From the NCBI GenBank assembly GCA_035772405.1, contig JAYKKM010000469.1, positions 2,234,001-2,298,000 on the forward strand: a stretch of 64,000 bases of DNA, in the 5' to 3' direction. The translations under genes were made by a program, and so were the position numbers. Of this stretch, positions 37,501 to 46,699 are shown piece after piece. Within the stretch, counting starts at the first letter, position 1, and each line of letters starts with the position of its first letter. The DNA is from Chrysogorgia sp. JL179-B06 (Eukaryota; Cnidaria; Anthozoa; Scleralcyonacea; Chrysogorgiidae). The notes under the pieces are model-generated. The model saw only the letters and a list, made by a program, of their open reading frames with translations, made no database searches and was not told where the DNA came from.

Positions 37501-39634
37501 AAACTGTGAACCTGGTATCCAAACAGCTGGTACAGTATGATACCCCAAGCACAATTGCATTTGCTAGTGCTGGCATATATATATATATATATATATATTA
37601 TTATATACTATTCATGTAATACTAACAATTAACAAAATAATATGGTACAGTAATTATATAATATTGAAATTGCTTTCAGTTCTATATTATGGTACTGTAC
37701 CCAAGGACTTATATATGATTTCCACTTCTGGATTATCCACATCAAAAAGTAATAGCTCCAACTCCTAGAGAACAAAACAAAAATTCTTACAGATAGAATA
37801 TCTTATATTACTAATGTCTATATATGTCTTCAAATATAGTAGTAAACATTTATTACATCACCACTTACAGATGCAGCCTTGCGTACATTTATATTAAGAC
37901 CATCTCCATGAATTGGATCTAGCTCACCACCAAAAGCTGTGATATAAACAAAATACAAATACATGTAAGATAAATTAAGGCCAAGTAAAAAAATATAGTA
38001 GTTTATCGTCCTAACTTTGAAAAAAAAGGAGAATGCGGGCGCTTTTATTTTTGTTAATTTTTTTTTTCAAGATGGCTTCTCCGAAATCGCCATTACCTAC
38101 CAAAACCTATTTTTAACACATATTAAATCTATTTAACGTGGTATTACAAGCACAAACAAGAATTGAATGGATTTCTCTGCAACTGTTTCGATACCGAAGA
38201 TTGCGCCAAAACAAATTGTCGCGTGTAAAACCAGAAATGAACCGAAAAGTCCCGAAAGTTAACGGAAGATACCGAAACGCACGAAAATGGCCGAAAGGTT
38301 GCGCAAAAGGCCCCAAAAACAAGACAGATTTTCGATGCAAATATAATAAAAAATAAAATAAAATTTGATGCGGCCGGAAAAAAGGATGCGGGCGGGGACG
38401 ATAAACTACTTTATTTTTTTACTTGGCCTAATCAGGATTAGATCTAAACTGATTAATCAATCAATTCACCTATTATTTTATCCTTCCCACCCTCCTCCCT
38501 TCCCTAACTAACTAACTCCCTCCATTCCTTCTGTCACCACTCTTTTTTTCTTCTTTTTTACTCTTTTTTACTTACTTCCTCCCTCCCTCCTTCCCTTCCT
38601 TACAACCAACCACCCACCTTTCCTTCCTTCCTTCCTTCCTTCCTTCCTTGCTCCCTCCCTTCCATCCTCACTTCCTTCATTTCTTCATCCCTTCACTCAC
38701 TCACTCACTCCCTTCGTTCCTTCCTTCCTCACTCACTCCCTTTCTTCCTTCCTCCCTCCCTCCCATCCATCCTTCCTTCCTCCCTCCTTTCCTTGCTCCC
38801 TCCTCCATCCCACCTTACTTCCTTTCTTCCTCAGTACCGCCATTCCTTAGTCCCTCCCTTCCTACCTATTATTTTATATGTATCTTCTAGTTGTGAGCGG
38901 ATACATACAAGTTGATGGTTTAATAACTTCTGAGTTATGTCTCAATTTGCTTCGGAATTCAGAGTGTCCATTAATCACCAAATACTTCATAATGTGAAGA
39001 ACCTAAAAATGTTAACATTAAATGATTCTCAGTCTCAATGCCAAAAGAGGCATATTAAATAAACCAGTATGGCTACAGCTATTTACAACTTTTTAAATTA
39101 TTCAGACACCAAGGCATTGTGTAAGTTTCTGCTACCTTGTACTTTATATGAGGTGATTTTTTTTCAAGTCTTCCAAACAAGAAATTCAACAACGATTGGC
39201 AATGTGATAAGGAAGCTTTGGAAATATCTATTGAAAAATGGGATTAATTAATTAGTTAATTAATAAATAATTAATTAATTAATTAATTATAGGTACAAAA
39301 ATTAACTAAGTTGTCTATTATATAAAATAGAACTGTACAGTACTGCTTATCTCTTGAAGAACATATCCCTGGGTAGGCTTTTCGTCATTCGAAGTCGCTT
39401 TCATCAACAGCGGAACCTAGAAGTAGAAATAATTCATACAGTGAGGCTCCCCTCGTCCAAATCCGCCTTGAAAAGCGTTTGACAGTGCAAATCTTTCATT
39501 CCTTTAAACCTAATAGCTGTATTCCTTTCTGTTTGTTTTATCATTGAACTCATGTTTAAAGAAGAAAACTATCAAACCTTTGTAACAAATGCCAAATTCG
39601 TAGATATCGATCCAGCCAGCGATGTGGCCGCCAT
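23196..39634 (-). CDS. TEPSIN: Tepsin, AP-4 adaptor complex accessory protein (16 exons found, one small exon missing)
   Basis: Tepsin is the accessory subunit of AP-4 coats, which bud clathrin-free carriers from the trans-Golgi network. The start ATG (39634-39632) sits in AAGATGGCGG, a good initiation context. Exons chain by phase: ENTH exons (39634-37701), linker exons (36855, 33902, 32653 groups), second ENTH/VHS-like helical domain (32546-25577), and a tail with two AP-4 ear motifs. The first is SLFSGMKF (family LFxGMx[LV]) in exon 24624-24559; the second is DAFSFVN (family S[AV]F[SA]FLN) near the C terminus in the last exon. Every GT/AG junction keeps the frame except between 32421 and 31165, where the phases disagree and a microexon of about 14-17 bases is expected. 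Length is about 610 residues against 525 in human. Introns hold SINEs, LINE tails and MITEs, but no exon is disrupted. The identity rests on remembered family sequence, not on a search. Confidence 0.88.
24008..24382. repeat. Direct repeats of about 90 bp
   Basis: The phrase CTTGTGTATAATTA...CTACACTGATGAGCTG occurs at 24008-24099 and 24293-24382 with few differences. The region continues into AT repeats and a GAAGAAGGGCACATCATCCG motif at about 24481. Probably two copies of a retroelement 3' region in the last tepsin intron. Confidence 0.7.
24737..24812. repeat. Telomere-like TTAGGG/GTTAGG array, degenerate
   Basis: Around ten units of TTAGGG with single-base variants (GGTTACGG, GGATTAGG) lie in a tepsin intron. 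Confidence 0.7.
24870..25205. repeat. GA-rich GGAGGTGTAGA minisatellite
   Basis: Irregular units of GAGGAGGTGTAGAG fill about 340 bases immediately downstream (on the gene strand) of tepsin exon 25304-25219. The Ser/Leu/His frame on the minus strand is a composition artefact. Confidence 0.85.
25930..26125 (-). mobile_element. LINE reverse-transcriptase C-terminal tail
   Basis: On the minus strand the segment reads NLWNGLPSYIRDAYSINSFK, the classic end of CR1/L2-type ORF2 proteins, then a stop and an AT-rich 3' UTR. 5'-truncated copy inside a tepsin intron. Confidence 0.75.
26573..27122. repeat. Direct duplication of a 150-bp segment
   Basis: 26573-26727 and 26970-27122 are nearly identical (both contain GTCATTTCCGT, AACAGCAAAAAAGTCTA and CACAGACGTTATAGGCACTT), separated by about 245 bases of unrelated sequence. 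Intronic; origin unknown. Confidence 0.8.
27523..27643. repeat. Foldback with GACGTTT core
   Basis: Arms AAAAGATGGTGAACTG / CAGTTCACCACCTTTT and AACGAAATACTGACGTTT / AAACGTCAGTATTTCGTT pair around GAGCGGAGCCCTTCATTGG. Located just upstream (plus coordinates) of tepsin exon 27700-27834. Confidence 0.75.
28661..29628. mobile_element. 968-bp hAT-type element inserted in a SINE
   Basis: Ends CAGGGGCGCAACTAGA / TCTAGTTGCGCCCCTG with G/C-rich subterminal runs. SINE-like sequence (TTGTGGTT...CATGT at 28630-28660) stops at the left end and resumes at 29630 with TTCAATTCTTGGTTGGACC, so the element split a SINE. The target duplication is no longer clean. It retains no transposase. Confidence 0.7.
29630..29872 (+). 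mobile_element. tRNA-derived SINE, family 2 (body)
   Basis: Shares AATTGAGGAAA...CAGCAAATGGTAAGAC, GGCCCTCGGAA and AAGAGTGATAAA with copies at 34098-34325 (minus) and 61435-61695 (plus). Its 5' head is separated by the hAT insertion at 28661-29628. Confidence 0.75.
30112..30195 (-). mobile_element. tRNA-like SINE head
   Basis: On the minus strand a D-arm-like ACCGCTCAACTGATCATAG and a B-box GAGTTCAAATCTC are spaced as in a tRNA, but the anticodon arm is irregular. Tepsin intron. Confidence 0.5.
31101..36855 (-). CDS. TEPSIN: Tepsin exons 7-11: linker and start of second helical domain
   Basis: Exons 36855-36796 (MEGFGCNGAPA, like QGFGY in the family), 33902-33702 (Ser/His-rich linker), 32653-32614, 32546-32421 (CYYYERKLVNEV...KETLKDFVDK) and 31165-31101 (VILQLLDEKLQEP). 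The last two correspond to the part of the human protein that reads SLVRTVTRG...REEAQHFIKAC and AVLELLTCHL. The 32421 donor is phase 2 while the 31165 acceptor needs phase 1, and human tepsin has about six more residues here, so a microexon is likely unseen in 31166-32410. Confidence 0.8.
31372..31641 (-). mobile_element. LINE reverse-transcriptase C-terminal fragment
   Basis: The minus strand encodes RRARGNLMETFKITKGFVDY and later RVIRYWNMLPTEVKEACS then NDFK, the conserved tail of L2/CR1-type ORF2. 5'-truncated; no palm motif. Tepsin intron. Confidence 0.85.
32240..32405 (+). mobile_element. tRNA-derived SINE, family 1, diverged
   Basis: Same order as the 22.7-23.1-kb copies: CATTGTAACCTTCGC, a tRNA-like head with GGTTAGAGTGTCTCACCGG and a decayed B box, then GAGGATATGAGCTTGATGATCG. 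A (TA)n tract precedes it. Confidence 0.75.
32793..32940. mobile_element. 148-bp pogo/Tigger-type MITE
   Basis: Ends CAGTGAACTCTCTCT / AGAGAGAGTTCACTG flanked by TA (32791-32792, 32941-32942). The subterminal CTCTAAGGCGGACAC is typical of pogo/Tigger elements. Tepsin intron. Confidence 0.85.
33190..33275 (-). mobile_element. tRNA-like SINE head
   Basis: On the minus strand GACTAGGTGCTCTACCGGG and GGTTCAATTCCAGTCGGA resemble tRNA A and B boxes. A second partial copy (GGTGACTAGGTGCTCTACCG) lies at 33496-33515. The foldback at 33306-33475 separates them. Confidence 0.55.
33306..33475. repeat. Foldback containing a 15-bp tandem array
   Basis: Arms TGCTTCGTTCTTTAAAAA / TTTTTAAAGAACGAAGCA enclose CCCTGCTTTTAACAA repeated about four and a half times (33361-33427). 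The same arm phrase occurs inside the 16511-17178 foldback, which indicates one MITE family. Confidence 0.8.
34098..34325 (-). mobile_element. tRNA-derived SINE, family 2
   Basis: Reverse orientation copy sharing TTTATCACTC..., CCAACAGGCTAGAAG, GGGCCTACGATTTAAGG and a tRNA-like head ending TTGTGGTCTAG. It adds no coding sequence to the tepsin intron. Confidence 0.75.
34447..35270 (-). mobile_element. L2/CR1-type LINE 3' end with (GATA)n tail
   Basis: The minus strand encodes SFMYDGAKLWNSIPNEIRES before a stop, then a 3' region and a 72-base TATC/GATA tail at 34447-34518. 3' tails of short tandem units are typical of L2/CR1 clades. 5'-truncated. Confidence 0.8.
35631..36212. mobile_element. 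About 580-bp MITE with TAAAGTGGTACTACGATC termini
   Basis: The left end TAAAGTGGTACTACGATC matches the complement of TCGTAGTGCCACTTTA at the right end. The interior carries two GACGTCA sites in inverse order (35824, 35991). Target duplication unclear. Tepsin intron. Confidence 0.7.
36685..36780. repeat. Small foldback with G run
   Basis: CTCTCTCCTCTGCAGAGGCTT at about 36667 and AAGCCTCTGTGCGGAGGAGAG near 36756 are inverse copies around a run of 16-17 G. Confidence 0.65.
37701..39634 (-). CDS. TEPSIN: Tepsin exons 1-6: ENTH domain
   Basis: Exons 39634-39578, 39416-39344, 39227-39136, 39002-38909, 37936-37869 and 37764-37701. They encode VPLLMKATSNDEKPTQGYV, then CQSLLNFLFGRLEKKSP, VLHIMKYLVINGHSEFR, FGGELDPIHGDGLNINVRK and ELELLLFDV. 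Each corresponds in order to the tepsin ENTH fold (for example human LPILLKGTSDDDVPCPGY and DPLHGNSLYQKVR). Phases 0,1,0,1,0,1 match across all five junctions. Tepsin's ENTH domain lacks the phosphoinositide-binding basic helix of epsin; no such helix is seen here either. Confidence 0.88.
38470..38870. repeat. CTTCC-rich pyrimidine tract
   Basis: Irregular CTTCCTTCC units over 400 bases between tepsin exons 38909-39002 and 37869-37936. The Pro/Ser/Leu frame is composition only. Confidence 0.85.
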
Positions 39635-39780
39635 CTTTTTCTTGACAATTCCACAGCTGGCCCAAGCTCGTGCGCCAATTTGTGTTTATATTGGAATTTA
39701 TTCGATTTGTCAAAATTAGAGGATATTTTCATCTATTATTTGCAGTTTATTGTTAGAATATATAAATGAAATAATGTGTA
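39635..39780 (-). promoter_or_regulatory. Probable tepsin 5' UTR/promoter region
   Basis: The 150 bases upstream of the tepsin start are the only candidate promoter region and contain no obvious TATA box. Most of it (39659-39770) recurs inverted at 41380-41490. Assigned by position only. Confidence 0.35.
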
Positions 39781-39883
39781 TTTATATAAAATAAACAAGG
39801 ACGAATATTACGACACAATAAACATGTAAGTAGAAAAACAAGGTTTATAAATGTTTACTTTGTTGAGTATTCATAGGTATAAT

Positions 39884-40369
39884 TAGTGGTGGGCGATACT
39901 GCGAATATCGATTTCGATACGATACCGAGTACTTTTTTATCGATACCACTGTTTCGATACTTTTTTTCGATACCGCGATACTGGTCAGTAGACAAAGTAC
40001 TTCATACACTAGTTAAATATGTTCGTACCACAACAATTAATAGTCTTTATATTTAATTTAACATTAAACAACATTAACATGTTTAATTGTGATTGACATT
40101 GGCGCCGACATTAAATGTTGACGCCATTTCTGCCATTTTCCAGCACGAAAAAGAAAAACCTGGAAAAAAAACTGTGAAAAGCTGTTACTGCATGCTCGTT
40201 TGGCAAAGAACTAAACGAAGAACTTCATGTAACATTAAATATTAACCATAATCCGGTCACATGACAAGTATCGAAAACATTGATATTTAAAAAAAGTATC
40301 GATACCATCTTTTGAATTGTGAATATCGAAAGTATCGATACTTTAGTATAGTGGTATCGCCCACCACTA
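39884..40369. mobile_element. 486-bp hAT-type MITE with perfect 8-bp duplication
   Basis: Ends TAGTGGTGGGCGATAC / GTATCGCCCACCACTA, flanked by GGTATAAT on both sides (39876-39883, 40370-40377). Repeated ATCGATAC-type motifs fill the subterminal regions. No coding sequence; the intact duplication suggests a fairly recent insertion. Confidence 0.92.
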
Positions 40370-40552
40370 GGTATAATGTTTGATATAAACAATGTGGCCA
40401 TTATATTGCATCAATGTCGCACTGCAACTGTCCTAAATCTCACCAAACTTACAATGAAAGACACATACACCTTATGGTAGATATAAATACACATTATTTC
40501 ATGATGAATAAATACACATTAATAATAATAGATGATAAATACACATTATTTC

Positions 40553-41411
40553 ATTGACCCTGAAAAGACGACGCTTTCCTGCAGAAGTTCTAGCAGACCT
40601 AGTGACTACGCTGATGATATAGCTCTTTTAGAAGATACCATTGCCACAGCACAAGATCAGTCTCCTTAATCGTGTTGAGAAATCATGTCAGGGTATCGGC
40701 CTCTTCTTAAATGTCACCAAGACCAAGTATATGCACTTGAATCCTTCCACAGATGAACAGCTTTGTTCTTTTGATGGTTCACCCAACGAATGTGTGACGG
40801 ATTTCAAGTACCTTGGCAGCTATACAGATTCAGAATATGATATGAAAATTCGAATTGGTCTAGCCTGGAGCTCTATTCACTCTCTACAGAAAGTATGGAA
40901 AGCACCAATTAAGAGAGAAACTAAAACTGAAGTATTTAAAGCTTCAGTTGAAACAATACTTCTCTATGGTTCAGAAGCATGGTCATTAAATGTCGCACGA
41001 TCAAAGAAATTAGATGGTACATACACCAGAATGTTGCGTATAGTCTATGACATCTCTTAGAGAGACCACTTAACTAATCAGGTTCTCTATGGAAGGCTCC
41101 CTCGCATCTCCGAAGTGGTGAAACGTCGCAGCTAGCTAGCTCTTGCAGGACATGTTTTTCGTCATGATGACCCTGCAGGTAGACTGTTGATCTGGTCTCC
41201 TGATGATGCAAAACGGCGTGTTGGTCGTCCTTATGTCACCATCAAAGATCTTCTCGAGAAGGACACAGGCTTATCAGGCAGTGAATTACTGACTGCAATG
41301 CGAGACCGGGAGTCCTGGAGAAAGAAATTTGTGAATACTTCACCAGTTCCTGTTGGGACTGGAGGACACAATGAATTTCATTTATATATTGTAACAATAA
41401 ACTGCAAATAA
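40553..41411 (+). pseudogene. RTE-like non-LTR reverse transcriptase remnant
   Basis: The catalytic palm motif YADD (40607-40618, in DYADDIALLED) is followed after a frameshift by GLFLNVTKTKYM, DFKYLGSYTD and LLYGSEAWSLN, then LDGTYTRMLR. A stop at 41058 and another frame change precede RRVGRPYVTIKDLL. The order is that of an RTE/BovB-type ORF2 end. At least two frameshifts and in-frame stops make it inactive, and the endonuclease part is absent. Confidence 0.85.
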
Positions 41412-41490
41412 TAGATGAAAATATCCTCTAATTTTGACAAATCGAATAAATTCCAATATAAACACAAATTGGCGCACGAGCTTGGGCCAC
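41380..41490 (+). repeat. Inverted copy of the tepsin upstream region
   Basis: This 111-base segment is the reverse complement of 39659-39770, with only small differences, and is fused to the end of the reverse transcriptase remnant. It ends close to the tepsin start side, so it is a copy of 5'-flanking DNA rather than of an exon. Confidence 0.85.
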
Positions 41491-42884
41491 TTGTGACCAT
41501 TATTGTCCTTATAAAGATTGGATCTAGAAAGGTCTTTTGAGACATCCCTTTTAGGCCAAAAAAGAAAATGTTTCTAATCATATAACAGGTTTAAATGTCA
41601 GTGGTATTCAATTCATCAAGGATATATAAAAGCTGGAAAATTGCTAAATGTTTGTGGAAAATTTAAAAAAAAACGAGTGACCAGCACGTTTGGAGATGAC
41701 CCGCAAATCTAATCCCAAACCTAATGCTAACCTTGATCCAACCTTAAACCTAATCCTACTGTAGCTAACAGCCTAAGTAACCCTAATCTAACCATTCAGT
41801 CGTCCCTTTTAACCATTTCGGCATTTCCCAACACTCAATACTAATATTCTAAAAAACGTAGATTTCGTGTCCAGCTTTAGCCTGCGTAATAAAATTACTT
41901 AGAATTCAGACATATCCTGTATCCTAGGTCAGATGACAATTCAGGATAATCCTGAATCCTAGGTGAGAGGAATGGATATGCTCAGCTGGTGATTCACAAC
42001 GCATAACTACTATTTCATCACGCATTTCCAAAAAACCTGCAAGCTCCTTGATCTTGGAGCTTGGTTCAGATTTTATACGTTTAGTTCAATCAAATCACGG
42101 TTATTAAATCAATGGCTATAACATGAAGTGTTTCTAGGCCATTTCGTTTTGCGATGACCAAAAAGTTTTGCGCTAATTCAAAAAGTTTATTATGGCATGC
42201 CTACAAAACAAGTAAACATATAGAAAAGTGTAACAAAAAATTGTGATTAATTAACAATTTTATTCACAATTTGTAGTTTTGTGAACAATATATGTGGCTT
42301 GATATCTGGAAATTGTCGGGGGGGGGGGGGGGTGCTTGGCCACACTGGGGCGTATAAAACTCCTAAAAAACAGCCAGCTGCAGTAAGAGTAGTATTCAAG
42401 TATATATTTATAAATTCTTCAACTTTCTTGAGGTATACCGTATACATTTAATATTTTAACAGCAAAAATATTCAGAGTATGACACAACTACGAATACAAT
42501 ATTATTCATAAGGTAGTACGCATTACTGAGTATGCGTGTGAGATAGATGTCAAATGCGTGTCTCTCACGCTAAATGCGCGAGAGTTGGAAGGTCTGTTTT
42601 TAGGGTTAGATTTGGGATTAGAATTAGACAATTAGCATCCTGTCCTTCTGAAACACGATATGATCGCACACGCGTATGAAAATTTCACGCACGCATGGCG
42701 GCGGCGCCAGGGGAGGGCAATTTTCACGCAACAGTGTTATAAAACTGTAATTGACGTTTTTTGCGAATTAAAAAATGAGACATCCTAAGGGCTAAGGTCA
42801 AGTATAGTGTAAACTGGAAAGTTTCCAACAATTCACTTCTTTATAGCTAGATTCATTATAATAATTTAGTAGATTCATTATTGG
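41491..42884. other. Non-coding stretch
   Basis: No supported gene. It contains a short CCTAACC-like patch at about 41710-41800 and a 14-base G run at 42319. Confidence 0.5.
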
Positions 42885-44239
42885 TATGCGACCAGGCCTA
42901 ATCGGCAAACCGCGTGGGGACCGAGTACGAAAACTACTAAAAGTTCTATTTTGAGTAGACGAAACCTCACGAAAGGTGATAGTTTTGGGCCTTTGGCAGA
43001 TTTTTTTTGCTTTTACTGAGAGAAAAGTTTAGATTTCAACTTTTTTATTTAACTACTCAGTTCAACTTCCTGCCCACCAATTTTCCGACGTCAATTCAAT
43101 CAATTTTCGGAGAAAATCAATGTTGACTGCATCGTTGAAGATTTCAGGTATGGATACTTGTTTGTTTAAAAGCACAATGTTTGACCATGAACCACTCTCA
43201 TCGCTTTCAACATAAAACCATTCTAATAATATGAATGAAATCACTGACAATTATTTGAACTGTATTTGAACATAATACAAGGCTAGCGTCATAGACAAAA
43301 GGTTTTTTTCATGTTCTTTTTCAATGGTCGACACACTACTGTCATGGCTATCCTAGTTAAAGTTTTCTTCAAAACAGACTGCAAACATTCGTGGTATAAC
43401 GAAACAAACCGCATAAGAATTATGAAATAACGTTTAAATATCTCTTTCAATTCTTATTTCTGTTTTCTCTGAAGTAATGATCAAATATTATGTGTTGAAA
43501 GTTTGAAAACAGTGGTTTAATTGAGTTTATAAGATGTCAAATTATTATTTTGAAAGTTTAAGATTGAAAGCTGTGTTCAACAACTAGATATTTGGCAGAT
43601 AATTTAAGTCTTATCCTGACCTTCTTTTAAAAAAAGTTGTCTGGACAAAAAAATACAGTATACATGCAGAAATAGCCATATTCCAAACAAACCAATTATT
43701 ATAATTTTATTTTGCTGGTTAAAACTAATAACAGTACTTCCTTAGAGATTATAGATGGGATCAATATTAAGTTGTGGCTTTCAACTGTAGGCAAAAGAAA
43801 TTCTTCTACTGAATTCCCAAGCCACATACTATATTGGCTTTTCTCCCACACTGAAGTTAAATAGATTGATTAAGATTCTTGGGGGATAATGTTACTGCAT
43901 GATTGATTCAGTGCAAATAATTTGTGGCAAATTATTAATTGTGCTGATAAATAGTACTATACAAATACATAACTAGATTAAGTGGAGCAGGGGCGGATTT
44001 AGTATTAGTCAAATAAGTCAGATGACTAAGGTGAAAAATTCTCAAAGAGAAAAGAAGAGAACTTAAAATTTTCATAAAACAATTATAACATTTTTGCAGG
44101 AATATGATTAATGGTTCAATCCTCGCAAAAGCGGCAAAGCTTTCCTTCAAAATATTAATTATTTTGTATAATTATTTATAACTGCACAACTCGTCAGGCA
44201 TTCAACCTGGATGCGTTAAATTTAGGGCCCGTAATTCCG

Positions 44240-44460
44240 CTTATCAGGCTAACACACCTGCAGATCAGTCAAAATGGCTTGCGCTGATTGGTTTAGAGCA
44301 CTGGTTTAGAGTGATTTTGCCGAACTTGCCCCGTCTTAGCCATTCCGATTGGTCAAAAAGGCCCGCAAAACACCTGCAGATCAGTCAAAACAAGGCAAAT
44401 GGGTCGAAAAAGCCTGCAGATACACCCACAGATCAGTCAAAATAGCGTGTACTGATTGGT
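44240..44460. repeat. Short dispersed tandem motif CACCTGCAGATCAGTCAAAA
   Basis: The motif or a close variant occurs at about 44258, 44370 and 44425, with intervening GATTGGTTTAG. Possibly subterminal transposase-binding repeats of the surrounding hAT element. Confidence 0.6.
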
Positions 44461-44889
44461 TTAGCACTTTCTGCCCTTACTCCCTGACTTAGTACCTGAT
44501 CGAAGTACGTCAAGTCTGTTCTGTTCGATCATGGCTTCCACAAGCGTGTTCGAATGCGCGGTTTCTGCTTTAGAAAGCAACGACGACGTTTTATTGCGGC
44601 AAATGTGCAGTGATTTGTCGGCAAAGGTACATTTTCCCATGATTGGGCGCAGTAGTGCACAGGGATTTTGGAGCAGAGTCATACATTCCTCTGTTATGCT
44701 ACAGCTGACAAGTCAAACTAAAGGAGTCTTGCATTGCTCTATTAAGTCTAAGGTGAGTGAATAATCTATTATTTTAGCGTTCTCATTCAATATTACTTTT
44801 ACTAGTCTACTACGATCGTCTATGTACCGTGAATTATTTAAATTAGACGGAAAGTCAACTTATTTATTGTATCACAACGTATGAATAGT

Positions 44890-46546
44890 CAGGGTTCTGC
44901 CCACGGTGGGCGGCGCCGGGCGGCAGCGCCCGGCACTCACTCGTACCGCCCGGCACTCACGCGATAGCGGACCATTCCGCCCGGCACTCAAAGTAAGAAA
45001 ACCTCATTTTTTTATCTTCAACGAACTTTTATTCAAACAATATTATTCGTTTAAGCGGCAAATTATGCGTGGAAATGGATCAAATGGCTCATTAAAACTT
45101 CTTACTGTAAGGTTGTCCGTACAAGCATCCAAGATAACCCGTTATAATATAACATTTTGGCCGGTTACCACGTCAGGTTTTGTCTTTTAACATTAATTTT
45201 CGGTAGTTTTCTCAACACATTTCGTCTGCGAAAATTTGGCTTTCCGATGAGAGAACAGTGCCATTGAGAATGGCTTCTTCAGATTTCAGAATAAAAACAA
45301 ACAAATCAATCGATCGTATAGATATGAATTTAATGTGTATATAACGTAATATTCTAGCGAACACTATTACGAAAAAAAAAAAAACCTCTTTATTACTATT
45401 AATGACGATTAAACAAGCTGTTCATTTTTTTGTGTGATCTTGGTGCACGCAAGTGCGCAACTTCAAGGAAATATCACGACGCTACATACTACAGTTCTAA
45501 AAGACGTTTCTCATTATCCTGAGCGCTAGGAAAGACTGAAAGAATCAAGAAGCGAGACAACGTATTTTTCGTACGGTTTCCAACATTAGAGAAATGACCG
45601 AAATCGATGCGCGAAATCGCGGTTCAACGTTCAATTCATTGACGCTTATTCCTCTGAGTTTTTCCTGAGAACTCGCCTACACCTTTACTTGTTACGAGCT
45701 TACGGAAGACTTGATACACAATAAAAATCAAAACCAGTTCATTAGCGCGAGTTATTCAGTAAAAACGAAATAAAAACCTTGTCCGCATTTTTGTGATTTT
45801 GATGTCAAATTACAATTGCACGCGGATTGGTAAATTCTTGAAGTAATAGATCAAACACGAGAAAGAGTGTTTCATCCGATATCCAGTCACCGAGAAGTAG
45901 GTTGAAAAACGAGGCGATAGCCGAGTTTTTTAACCGAATTCGAGGTGACTGGATAGAGGATGGAACACTCTTTCGAGTGTTTGATGTTACATCTCGAACG
46001 AATCAGTATTTTAAGAGAAATTTGAGGTAGAAATTGTCAAAATCCTATGCAAATTAAGACCGGGTATCCAGTTGTCCATCTCGGTACTGATTTCCTTTGT
46101 TTTCGGCTCATGAATTATTAATGAGTTTGAGATGCCGGTTTCTCAATCACCAAAAGCGAAACGTTATTTGGGAGTTTTCCCTCGCTTCATGTGAGTAATA
46201 CTGTAATTTTTCCTATACCTTCGAAAGGGAAAAGTATTAAAACGAACTCTTTCGCCCATACGATAAATCGCACGCCTGGACGATTTATGGCGTGCAACCA
46301 CAGGCCTCGTGTATGATGGTTGTATGTTGTAAACAAGCAGGGAGTCACTCTGCAAAGAAACTTTTTCTAGGGAAGTTCCACCAAGTGCCTTTGTAGGAGT
46401 ACATATCCAAAGCTGATTTACTTTTGATTTGATGGCTATAATATCACCCAGCAAAACGTAACCACTGACATTTTCATGGGGGGGGGGGGGGCAACGCCCC
46501 TATACTCCTTGTACCCGGCACTCACATGGTCCTGGGCAGAACCCTG
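44890..46546. mobile_element. 1.66-kb nested DNA element with 6-bp duplication
   Basis: Ends CAGGGTTCTGCCCA / TGGGCAGAACCCTG are flanked by AATAGT on both sides (44884-44889, 46547-46552). The left end has repeats of CCGCCCGGCACTCA, with a related CCCGGCACTCACA at the right end. A separate foldback (45852-45991) lies inside. No coding sequence recognised. Confidence 0.8.
45852..45991. repeat. 140-bp foldback
   Basis: AAACACGAGAAAGAGTGTTTC...CCAGTCACC pairs with GGTGACTGGAT...ACACTCTTTCGAGTGTTTG. Confidence 0.75.
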
Positions 46547-46699
46547 AATAGTTCATAATAATTTTAATTAGTAAAGTTGATTTCGAACATTTTAATAACA
46601 GTGATACCACTTATTATTCTATAAGAAATCTGCTGTTTGGTTTGTTTGTTTCTATGTTTCCTTTCCATATCAATTGACTTGGAATGAATAATTATTTTG

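Noticed and set aside
43062..43250. 62-residue frame as a gene (also 50032-50220)
   Set aside because: No recognisable family or expression context; kept only as a property of the inverted-repeat arms.
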